From an uncultured Oscillospiraceae bacterium (GTDB taxonomy: Bacteria > Bacillota > Clostridia > Oscillospirales > Acutalibacteraceae), in contig UQGM01000060.1 in assembly GCA_900540535.1 (NCBI GenBank), positions 1-12,282 on the forward strand: DNA of 12,282 bases, written 5' to 3'. Positions 1-5,191 of the stretch are shown in pieces; within the stretch, counting starts at the first letter, position 1; the number at the start of each line of letters is the position of its first letter. The notes under the pieces were generated by a model. That model had not been told where the DNA came from and did no database searches. It worked only from the letters and a program-made list of their open reading frames with translations. A program made the translations under genes and the position numbers.

Positions 1-462
1 AGAGCCTTCATTGAAGGTGAAAGCTCCGGCTTTGCTGTCAAGGCTGAGTATGACGCTTGCAGTTGTTACAAGAATAATAGCAGTCCAGAGTTTTTTTGAA
101 ATGAATTCTTTAAAGATAATAAGAGCAATCAGACTTGTGGCTACAATTTCAAAATTGTTCAAAAGCGATGCGTTGGAAGATGTTGTTCTCGCAACGCCAA
201 GCATTAAAAGAATCGGTGCAGCGATATCGAGAATTACCATAGCGAAAACATAGGGTAAATCTTTGCGAGTAAGAGGTTCTTTTTTGTCGCTTTTTCCTGT
301 GACTTTTTTTAAAGCCAAATATATGACCATACCTGTTCCGGCTCCCAGATACAAAAAAGCCGCCAGCATGGTAGGTTCTGCCTTTGTAAGCAGAAGCTTT
401 GAAAGAGGTATATTAACTGCGTAGAAAACTGCTGCAAGTATTGCGAAAACCTTGGCTTTCAC
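1..462 (-). CDS. EamA/DMT-superfamily permease, C-terminus cut off by window edge
   Basis: Reading minus from a GTG at 462 gives 154 residues with no stop before position 1. The start is set by an AAGGAGG ribosome binding site (469-476 on the complement) six bases upstream. The protein is very hydrophobic: it opens with a membrane segment at about residues 5-22 and a second at about 30-50. A Lys-rich loop (KKVTGKSDKKEP) follows, then further segments, including a stretch with ARTTSSNASLLNNFEIVATSLIAL. That last pattern, a helix ending in T/S-SNA followed by a membrane segment and a short Lys-rich turn, is typical of EamA drug/metabolite exporters, which have ten segments in about 300 residues; so about half is present. 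The substrate cannot be told. It lies downstream of the MFS transporter gene on the same strand, with a hairpin between them, and no convincing promoter of its own. Confidence 0.8.
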   Translation of the reverse strand, partial: MKAKVFAILAAVFYAVNIPLSKLLLTKAEPTMLAAFLYLGAGTGMVIYLALKKVTGKSDKKEPLTRKDLPYVFAMVILDIAAPILLMLGVARTTSSNASLLNNFEIVATSLIALIIFKEFISKKLWTAIILVTTASVILSLDSKAGAFTFNEGS

Positions 463-500
463 GTTTTTGCCTCCTTGAATTTTAGTTGCAATCGGATATA

Positions 501-533
501 AAACGCTCTCGATAGAATATATCGGGAGCGTTT
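501..533 (-). terminator. Hairpin between MFS transporter and EamA gene, probable (leaky) terminator
   Basis: Positions 501-514 pair with 520-533 to give a 14-bp stem (one G-U pair) and a 5-base loop. On the minus strand the stem follows the MFS stop codon by 14 bases and is followed by TTTTATAT, a short U-tract. It ends 38 bases before the GTG start of the EamA gene. With such a poor U-tract and no clear promoter behind it, it may only partly stop transcription. Confidence 0.6.
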
Positions 534-547
534 CTGAATATGTGCGA

Positions 548-1912
548 TTATTTGTTTTCGCTTCGTTTGCTCAGAAGATTTTTTCTGAGTCTTTCGGCAT
601 CCTTTCTGACGAAGTACATGGGGATAAAGGCTATAAGTGCAATGATAGAGGAAGCAAGGAAAATTTCAAATGGGGGTTTTGCAGCTACGGGATCAAGAGG
701 ATTAAAGGAATTTATACCTATGGCAAGGGTGATAATGGGTCCTATAATCATTGGAACCATAACCGTAAAGCACATTCTGACACCCTGGAAACGTCCTTCT
801 GTGCCTTTTGGAATGTAGTCCTGAAAAGTGCTGTTAAGTGCACCTATCATGGAAAGCATACCGCCGAGCATCATAATTCCGCCGATGTAGAGCAGGGGAA
901 GGTATACCGAGGAGGGCATAAACTTCATAAGATAGATGATAAATGTACCAGCTACGATTATAAATAAAATGGGCAGGAAAAAGCTCTTTCTGCCGAACTT
1001 GTCAAAAAGGATTCCTAAAACTGCTGTGACAGCCGAAGAGCCGATAATGACTATGGCTAAGGGAATAAGATAATCTGTAATTCCGAGAGTTTTAACTACG
1101 AAATTAATGAGATATGACATAAATACCTGCTGTGATATTCCTATAAGACAGTAGCAGGCGAGGGTGACGTAGAGCATCTTGTTTTCTCTGATGATGTTTT
1201 TTCTGAATCCATAGAAAGTGGACTTGAGATAATCGGAGCTTTGAGTTTTTGTAATTTTTGCAGAATCTTTAAGAAGGAACAGTGAAAGAATACCTGCAAT
1301 AATTGGGATGATTCCAAGAATGTAGAAAAATCCGTTATAATTGCCTTTATCAAAAGTGAACATGGCTATTACGAGAGTTACAACCATTGCAAACACTGAA
1401 AGGATTGATAGAGTGGTGTTCATTTTACCACGGTTTGAAACATCGGTTACATCGGTTACCCAGGCGTTGAAAGCGGCGTCGTTAGCGGTTGAACCGGCAA
1501 CGGTCATAATGCAGTCAAAAATTACAAGGATAGCTACAACTGCTGCGCCTTTTTCCGGGGAAAAGTCAGTGGGTACAGCCGAAAACATAATAATTGTCAA
1601 ACCCCAGAGTATGTAGCCGATTGAGATAAACGGCTTCCTTTTGCCGCTTTTATCGCATAGACCTCCGGCAAAAATTGTGGTGACAGTGGCGGTTATGGCA
1701 GAGAAGATAACCATAAGAGTTGTGGCAATGTAGTAGAGGTTTCCGTATTTTGAGGTATCCTCAAAAATGTTCTGAGCAAAGGTGGCGAAATACATATTTT
1801 CGACCATCCAGGCAATCTGTCCCACAAGACCGAAAAGTATTGCGCTGAACCAGATTTTTCCGCCGAGCTTTGTGGATTTGACGGCGGAGGATAAAGCTTT
1901 ATCTGAAGCCAT
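548..1912 (-). CDS. MFS transporter (12 membrane segments, GPH/MFS_2-like)
   Basis: This is a 454-residue integral membrane protein with about twelve hydrophobic segments, the usual length for a major facilitator. The loop between segments 2 and 3 carries the family motif at residues 83-94 (GGLCDKSGKRKP). A matching copy (GILFDKFGRKS) opens the second half. The loop after segment 4 (NDAAFNAWVTDVTDVSNRG) recalls the sugar-cation symporter branch (GPH, Pfam MFS_2), where an Asn/Asp-rich motif in this place helps bind substrate and ion; I use this only to suggest a sugar or similar solute. The ATG at 1912 is preceded by GGGAGG at eight bases. The C-terminus is rich in Arg/Lys, as expected for a cytoplasmic tail. 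The gene lies upstream of the EamA gene on the same strand, separated by a hairpin. Substrate and direction are unknown. Confidence 0.88.
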   Translation of the reverse strand: MASDKALSSAVKSTKLGGKIWFSAILFGLVGQIAWMVENMYFATFAQNIFEDTSKYGNLYYIATTLMVIFSAITATVTTIFAGGLCDKSGKRKPFISIGYILWGLTIIMFSAVPTDFSPEKGAAVVAILVIFDCIMTVAGSTANDAAFNAWVTDVTDVSNRGKMNTTLSILSVFAMVVTLVIAMFTFDKGNYNGFFYILGIIPIIAGILSLFLLKDSAKITKTQSSDYLKSTFYGFRKNIIRENKMLYVTLACYCLIGISQQVFMSYLINFVVKTLGITDYLIPLAIVIIGSSAVTAVLGILFDKFGRKSFFLPILFIIVAGTFIIYLMKFMPSSVYLPLLYIGGIMMLGGMLSMIGALNSTFQDYIPKGTEGRFQGVRMCFTVMVPMIIGPIITLAIGINSFNPLDPVAAKPPFEIFLASSIIALIAFIPMYFVRKDAERLRKNLLSKRSENK

Positions 1913-1945
1913 AGCTTAGCCTCCCAAATATATTTTCTTATAACA

Positions 1946-1974
1946 AAAATACCATAATAATGATAAATATTCAA
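1946..1974 (-). promoter_or_regulatory. Possible promoter for the MFS gene
   Basis: On the minus strand TTGAAT (1969-1974) and TATTTT (1946-1951) are 17 bases apart, about 34 bases upstream of the MFS start codon. The -10 is poor and the region is AT-rich, so this may be chance. Confidence 0.35.
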
Positions 1975-2012
1975 GTTAAAATGTTTATTTTGCCGTGAAT
2001 TCATTAAAAATA

Positions 2013-2038
2013 CCGCAGCAGATTCTAACCTGCTGCGG
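2013..2038 (-). terminator. Intrinsic terminator of the RHH gene
   Basis: CCGCAGCAG (2013-2021) pairs perfectly with CTGCTGCGG (2030-2038) around an 8-base loop. On the minus strand the GC-rich stem is followed by TATTTTTAATG, so it suits the small RHH gene that ends at 2131. It would also shield the MFS gene from read-through. Confidence 0.7.
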
Positions 2039-2130
2039 CATGAACTCTATTATTTTATTTATTGAAATTCTGAATATCTGTCAATCAGAGTCTTTGATTA
2101 TCTTAACAAGATTGTAAATTTGATATAGAT

Positions 2131-2322
2131 TTACTTAATCTCAATATTTTTTACACCATGTTCCAAAATGATATTGATTAACTCGTTGCGAGAATAACGA
2201 GTTTCAGCGGCTATTTTATCAAGGTTGGCAAGTGTTTCTTCTTTTATGCGTACACTAATCATTTTATTGCCGTCATCTCCACGGCGTTTTATAATTAAAG
2301 GCTCTTTCTTGAAATCACTCAT
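2131..2322 (-). CDS. Small ribbon-helix-helix (CopG/Arc-like) DNA-binding protein
   Basis: This 63-residue basic protein has the layout of a ribbon-helix-helix domain: a charged arm (residues 1-20), a short strand (MISVRI, 21-26), helix A (KEETLANLDKIAAETR) and helix B (SRNELINIILEHGV). Such proteins dimerise through the strand, which then enters the DNA major groove at short inverted repeats. The ATG at 2322 has AAGGAG eleven bases upstream. The gene is divergent from the lipoprotein gene at 2447, and the 124-base spacer holds a perfect palindrome, so it may control itself and that operon; this is inference from position. No toxin gene adjoins it, so I do not call it an antitoxin. Its own terminator lies at 2013-2038. 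Confidence 0.82.
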   Translation of the reverse strand: MSDFKKEPLIIKRRGDDGNKMISVRIKEETLANLDKIAAETRYSRNELINIILEHGVKNIEIK

Positions 2323-2403
2323 GATATTTTGTTCTCCTTATCTTTATAATACAATTTTATATTGACAAGTAAATGTTTAATATATTACAATAAGATATAA
2401 TTA

Positions 2404-2425
2404 GTGATATCATTTTAGATATCAC
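2404..2425. promoter_or_regulatory. Perfect inverted repeat in the divergent RHH/lipoprotein spacer, candidate operator
   Basis: GTGATATC (2404-2411) and GATATCAC (2418-2425) are a perfect 8-bp inverted repeat around six AT bases. A TATAAT at 2396-2401 lies just upstream, so the repeat would sit over the transcription start of the lipoprotein gene and before its ribosome binding site. A TTGACA at 2362-2367 is also present but is not well spaced to that TATAAT (28 bases). The repeat could be a repressor site or a small leader hairpin. Confidence 0.5.
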
Positions 2426-2446
2426 AATAAAAGGGAGAGATGAAAA

Positions 2447-3097
2447 ATGAAAAAATTATTTTCTGCAATTTTATGTTTTCTATTAGTTTTTTCTCTGTTT
2501 GGGTGTTCAAATAATACGAACGAGCAAACAGAGACCAAAACCTCCACTCAAAAATTAGAAGTTTCTCTATTGAAAGACGGAAAGTTTGTTGTTACCTGTG
2601 AACAATTTATTCATGCCTATGAGAAGTGTTTAAATGAGAAAACTATTTCTATTGTAAGTAAAAACGAAGATAATAAGGGATATGATTACGATATACATGT
2701 CAACTCGGTTACTACAGAACTTAGTTTCAGCAAATCAGGAGGGGAGAAGAAAAAAGCCGAGTCTGTAAAACCTTACGAAATAATGGATACAATTGCAATT
2801 AGTTATACAGGGGTAATGTCAGAGTATTATCTAACTCAAGCGATCTATTCTTTTGATGCTTTAATTTGGACCTTAAATCCTGATATGGATTATGGTGAAG
2901 CGTCAGATATATTATCAGATATAATATATTCATTAAAAGAACAGGGAAATAATATGCGGACTGCACAAAAAGAAGTTAACGGCGTAACTTATTCATTATT
3001 AGTGGTTTCTAATTTAATGTGTGTTTTTACTGCTAGTGTAGACCCTAATGTAACCATAAATCCGGACAATAACACTATAGCGGATGCAAATGTATAA
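2447..3097 (+). CDS. Unrecognised lipoprotein, first gene of a two-gene operon
   Basis: The 216-residue product opens with a classical lipoprotein signal peptide: two Lys, a hydrophobic stretch and a lipobox LFGC with the acylated Cys at residue 20. It should be anchored to the outer face of the cytoplasmic membrane. A polar linker rich in Asn, Gln and Thr (21-36) follows, then a mixed alpha/beta domain with no motif I can place in a family. Notable stretches are the charged GEKKKAES and, near the C-terminus, DYGEASDILSDIIYSL, which looks like an amphipathic helix, before a strand-like NGVTYSLLVVSNLMCVFTAS. The ATG at 2447 has GGGAG at nine bases; an ATG at 2440 is in another frame. The stop lies 21 bases before the TTG start of the zinc-ribbon gene, so the two are surely co-transcribed. 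The base composition is AT-richer than in the transporter and kinase genes. Function unknown. Confidence 0.85.
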   Translation: MKKLFSAILCFLLVFSLFGCSNNTNEQTETKTSTQKLEVSLLKDGKFVVTCEQFIHAYEKCLNEKTISIVSKNEDNKGYDYDIHVNSVTTELSFSKSGGEKKKAESVKPYEIMDTIAISYTGVMSEYYLTQAIYSFDALIWTLNPDMDYGEASDILSDIIYSLKEQGNNMRTAQKEVNGVTYSLLVVSNLMCVFTASVDPNVTINPDNNTIADANV

Positions 3098-3118
3098 TTG
3101 GAAAAGGAGGAATGCATT

Positions 3119-3724
3119 TTGAATTGCGTTCATTGCGGAAAACAAATCGAAGATGGAAAAAACTTTTGTCCATTCTGTAGGATGCAGCAGGCACAAATTG
3201 TTTCTGAAAATTTAGAAAATCCCAGTGTAGTTCAGGGAGGAGCTGATTCTTTAATGTCAACATATCCAAAGCACAAAAAGCATAAAACCAGGAATGTATT
3301 ATTGGCTATTTTTATTTTTATAGCAGTTGCGAGTGTTTTATTTTGGATTTTTTGGGGCAATAAACCGGTTAATAATCCAGCGATAGAACAATTCCAAAAT
3401 TCAGAATTTTTAAATGGTTATTTGCGTTCAGAAATTGTTGGCGAAAAGTTTTCTGTTCTTTTATATCAGGGCAGTTTTCCAAACGAAGTAACGGAATTTA
3501 CAGATTATTCTGTTACTAAGGCAGAGGCTGCAGAATATAATCCTTCTTTGTACTTTGTTGAAGGGGAAATAAATTGGATAGACAAAGTAAATAAGCCGTC
3601 AACTCAGAAGTTTAGTTTTTCCATTTTGTTTACTGGTGAAAATGCTCCGGAGCCAGAACAGATAGGAACTTGGTTAGAAGCCGGACAATACGAATGCCAA
3701 GATGATTTTACTTTCAGCTATTAG
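3119..3724 (+). CDS. Zinc-ribbon protein with one membrane segment and extracytoplasmic domain, TTG start
   Basis: Starting at TTG 3119 the product has 201 residues and begins MNCVHCGKQIEDGKNFCPFC, a classic N-terminal zinc ribbon with Cys3, Cys6, Cys17 and Cys20. The TTG is supported by AAGGAGG ending eight bases upstream; an in-frame TTG at 3098 would put that site inside the gene. A flexible linker and a Lys/His-rich patch (KHKKHKTR, 51-58) precede a single membrane segment at about 59-79. By the positive-inside rule the ribbon is cytoplasmic, and residues 80-201 lie outside. The outer domain ends in an acidic, aromatic stretch (QYECQDDFTFSY). I do not recognise it. Zinc-ribbon plus one-segment proteins are common in Clostridia and poorly understood. 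It is the second gene after the lipoprotein at 2447, so the two outer domains may act together. Confidence 0.85.
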   Translation: MNCVHCGKQIEDGKNFCPFCRMQQAQIVSENLENPSVVQGGADSLMSTYPKHKKHKTRNVLLAIFIFIAVASVLFWIFWGNKPVNNPAIEQFQNSEFLNGYLRSEIVGEKFSVLLYQGSFPNEVTEFTDYSVTKAEAAEYNPSLYFVEGEINWIDKVNKPSTQKFSFSILFTGENAPEPEQIGTWLEAGQYECQDDFTFSY

Positions 3725-3744
3725 TGATTAGTTAAGATAAAAGT

Positions 3745-3780
3745 AAGTCCCAATAATCCTTGTGGTTGTTGGGACTTTTT
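3745..3780 (+). terminator. Strong intrinsic terminator after the lipoprotein/zinc-ribbon operon
   Basis: AAGTCCCAATAATC (3745-3758) pairs with 3764-3777 in a 14-bp stem that includes two G-U pairs and a 5-base loop. TTTTT follows. It begins 21 bases after the zinc-ribbon stop codon. Confidence 0.88.
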
Positions 3781-3863
3781 ATCTATGCTGCAGTATTTTT
3801 ATTTATCAACCGTTTCAGGGTCGTAAAATATGTAAACTAAAATTAAAAAATAAAAGAAGGACG

Positions 3864-3897
3864 AAAAAGAGACACCTATCAAAATGACAGGTGTCTC
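3864..3897 (-). terminator. Strong intrinsic terminator of the rubrerythrin gene
   Basis: GAGACACCT (3869-3877) and AGGTGTCTC (3889-3897) are perfect arms, and the stem extends inwards by three more pairs past one mismatch. On the minus strand it is followed by TTTTT (3864-3868), 27 bases after the rubrerythrin stop. Confidence 0.88.
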
Positions 3898-3923
3898 GAA
3901 AAATTTAAACTGTAAGTTGTTTC

Positions 3924-4469
3924 TTATTTACCGAAGTATCTGTTGAGAAGTCCCTCGAAAGCCTTGCCGTGACGAGCTTCGTCTCTTGCCATCTCGTGAA
4001 CTGTGTCGTGGATAGCGTCAAGGTTAGCAGCCTTAGCACGCTTTGCAAGGTCAAACTTACCTGCTGTTGCGCCGTTTTCAGCTTCAACTCTCATCTCAAG
4101 GTTCTTCTTTGTGCTGTCTGTTACAACCTCACCGAGAAGCTCAGCGAATTTAGCAGCATGCTCTGCCTCTTCGTAAGCAGCCTTTTCCCAGTAGAGACCG
4201 ATTTCGGGATAACCTTCTCTGTGAGCAACTCTTGCCATAGCAAGGTACATACCAACCTCTGTGCACTCGCCTGTGAAGTTAGCTCTGAGATCCTCAAGGA
4301 TGTCCTCTGAAACGCCCTGTGCAACGCCTACAACGTGTTCAGCAGCCCAGCTTCTGCCTTCCTTCTGCTCAACAAACTTTGAAGCGGGAGCATTGCACTG
4401 GGGGCACTTTTCGGGAGCCTCAGTTCCTTCGTAAACATAACCACATACACTGCAAACAAACTTTTTCAT
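3924..4469 (-). CDS. rbr: Reverse rubrerythrin (rubredoxin domain N-terminal)
   Basis: The 181-residue protein begins with a rubredoxin-type iron site, Cys6-x2-Cys9 and Cys22-x2-Cys25, followed from about residue 40 by a four-helix ferritin-like domain. The diiron ligands are visible as a Glu in helix 1 (NFTGECTEVGMY, 64-75), ExxH at 101-104 (EAEH), and a second ExxH near the C-terminus (EARH). In ordinary rubrerythrin the rubredoxin part is C-terminal; this order is that of reverse rubrerythrin, known in Clostridium acetobutylicum as a cytoplasmic NADH-linked hydrogen peroxide and oxygen reductase system of anaerobes. The ATG at 4469 has GGAGG nine bases upstream. Codons are strongly biased (AAG for Lys, GCT/GCA for Ala), which fits high expression. 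A consensus-like promoter and a perfect Fur-family-like box precede it. Transcription from the DUF1294 gene could also read into it, as no terminator separates them. Confidence 0.95.
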   Translation of the reverse strand: MKKFVCSVCGYVYEGTEAPEKCPQCNAPASKFVEQKEGRSWAAEHVVGVAQGVSEDILEDLRANFTGECTEVGMYLAMARVAHREGYPEIGLYWEKAAYEEAEHAAKFAELLGEVVTDSTKKNLEMRVEAENGATAGKFDLAKRAKAANLDAIHDTVHEMARDEARHGKAFEGLLNRYFGK

Positions 4470-4495
4470 ATTTTATAACCTCCGTTAATTTAATT

Positions 4496-4514
4496 GATAA
4501 CGATTATCGTTATC
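4496..4514. promoter_or_regulatory. Fur-family (Fur/PerR-like) operator at the rubrerythrin start site
   Basis: GATAACGATTATCGTTATC is a perfect 9-1-9 inverted repeat and matches 16 of 19 positions of the classical Fur box. It covers the predicted transcription start (about 4511) on the minus strand, a typical repressor position. Known biology: PerR represses reverse rubrerythrin genes in clostridia. The sequence alone cannot tell Fur from PerR; the classic PerR heptamers (TTATAAT) are not matched well. Confidence 0.75.
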
Positions 4515-4517
4515 GTA

Positions 4518-4545
4518 ATTATACACTATAATTTCTGTTTGTCAA
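4518..4545 (-). promoter_or_regulatory. Promoter of the rubrerythrin gene
   Basis: On the minus strand TTGACA (4540-4545) and TATAAT (4518-4523), both perfect consensus hexamers, are 16 bases apart. The -35 starts only seven bases beyond the stop codon of the DUF1294 gene. Confidence 0.88.
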
Positions 4546-4552
4546 TACCTTT

Positions 4553-4843
4553 TTAAATTAAAATCAGAATTAAAATCAGTAAAATTATGTGAAAGACCGA
4601 TTCGGCAGGTAAACCTATCATAAATTTAGAGTGTTTTGTTTTATGGCGGATAATTTTCATGGTAATAAACATGGGAAGAGAAGCGCCCAAAAGACCTGTT
4701 ATCATCAAATGATGTTCGCTTATTCTTCTTTTTCCTTTAACAGCACGTTTTTTATCGGAAATAGTTATAGCAATTCCATATAATGAAATTAATATATAAT
4801 ATATAATGAAAATAAAAATTCCGATGGTGAAAGGCTCAAACAT
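4553..4843 (-). CDS. DUF1294 family membrane protein
   Basis: This 96-residue protein has three hydrophobic segments (about 5-27, 47-63 and 82-96) and the signature of DUF1294: Asp30-Lys31 with Ala34 (DKKRAV), then RRISEHHL at 39-46, a small-residue helix (GLLGAS), and RHKTKHSKF at 66-74 before the last helix. The biochemical role of the family is not known. The last helix ends in an alternating Leu/Ile run encoded by an exact 12-base tandem repeat. The ATG at 4843 lies inside the end of the upstream gene (8-base overlap, ATGTTTGA), so translation is probably coupled. Confidence 0.88.
   Translation of the reverse strand: MFEPFTIGIFIFIIYYILISLYGIAITISDKKRAVKGKRRISEHHLMITGLLGASLPMFITMKIIRHKTKHSKFMIGLPAESVFHIILLILILILI
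4556..4579. repeat. 12-bp tandem repeat at the 3' end of the DUF1294 gene
   Basis: AATTAAAATCAG occurs twice in direct succession (4556-4567 and 4568-4579). On the coding (minus) strand each unit reads CTG ATT TTA ATT, so the repeat adds Leu-Ile-Leu-Ile in frame just before the stop. Confidence 0.9.
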
Positions 4844-5126
4844 TGTTTTCTTCCTTTTTCAGTGCTTCAAGATTATTAAAGACCTCAAAATCTCCTGCTT
4901 TTATTTTTTCAGCCTCGATATCTGTAAGCATAAATGTACTGCTGCATGAAGGGCAAAGGGCGAAATAATTCGCACCAAATTTTCCTACAGGAAAAGCAAG
5001 GATAATGGCACTGTCATAATTTTCAAAAATATGCATATTGGTTGATTGCAGGCACTTTGGACAAACTGCATTTTCTGCTACATAAAATGTTTTAAGTCTG
5101 CTTTTAAAGTCAAGTAAGTGTGACAT
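4836..5126 (-). CDS. Small protein with two CxxC pairs, probable zinc ribbon
   Basis: The 96-residue protein has Cys22-Pro-Lys-Cys25 and Cys58-Pro-Ser-Cys61, the spacing of a zinc ribbon. A middle stretch (AFPVGKFGANYFALCPSC, about 44-61) and a following LTDIEAEKIKAGD helix look like the small clostridial zinc-ribbon family that precedes membrane proteins, but I cannot name it. It has no signal peptide or membrane segment and is probably cytoplasmic. The ATG at 5126 has GGAGG eight bases upstream. It overlaps the DUF1294 gene by eight bases and so forms an operon with it, and perhaps with rubrerythrin by read-through. It is divergent from the glycosyl hydrolase-like gene at 5192. Confidence 0.82.
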   Translation of the reverse strand: MSHLLDFKSRLKTFYVAENAVCPKCLQSTNMHIFENYDSAIILAFPVGKFGANYFALCPSCSSTFMLTDIEAEKIKAGDFEVFNNLEALKKEENNV

Positions 5127-5147
5127 AGAAACACCTCCGCATATAAT
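5120..5147 (+). promoter_or_regulatory. Probable promoter of the family 10 hydrolase-like gene
   Basis: GTGACA (5120-5125) and a perfect TATAAT (5142-5147) are 16 bases apart; the expected start of transcription is about 5154. The -35 overlaps the start codon of the divergent gene. Confidence 0.5.
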
Positions 5148-5152
5148 CCTAT

Positions 5153-5168
5153 TATTAAGGTCTTAATA
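5153..5168. promoter_or_regulatory. Perfect 16-bp palindrome at the divergent promoter, candidate operator
   Basis: TATTAAGGTCTTAATA has two perfect 7-bp arms around GT. It begins at the predicted transcription start of the plus-strand gene and lies between the two divergent ribosome binding sites. I do not know the regulator. Confidence 0.5.
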
Positions 5169-5191
5169 TGTCAAGGGAAAAGGAGCTTTTT

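Noticed and set aside
542..967. Open frame of 141 codons opposite the MFS gene
   Set aside because: The composition is not protein-like (rich in His, Lys, Tyr, Cys, Gly) and it is fully covered by a clear membrane transporter on the other strand.
2131..2322. RHH protein as antitoxin of a toxin-antitoxin pair
   Set aside because: No toxin-sized gene adjoins it on the same strand; it has its own terminator at 2013-2038 and the next gene is a transporter.
3098..3118. TTG 3098 as start of the zinc-ribbon protein
   Set aside because: It abuts the previous stop codon, has no ribosome binding site of its own and would swallow the GGAGG that serves TTG 3119.
3781..3863. Possible gene or repeat between the two convergent terminators
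   Set aside because: Only AT-rich sequence is seen, with no ribosome binding site plus start codon of useful length.
5168..5191. ATG 5168 as start of the family 10 hydrolase-like protein
   Set aside because: It lies in the palindrome at the predicted transcription start, has no ribosome binding site and would put a charged octapeptide before the signal peptide.
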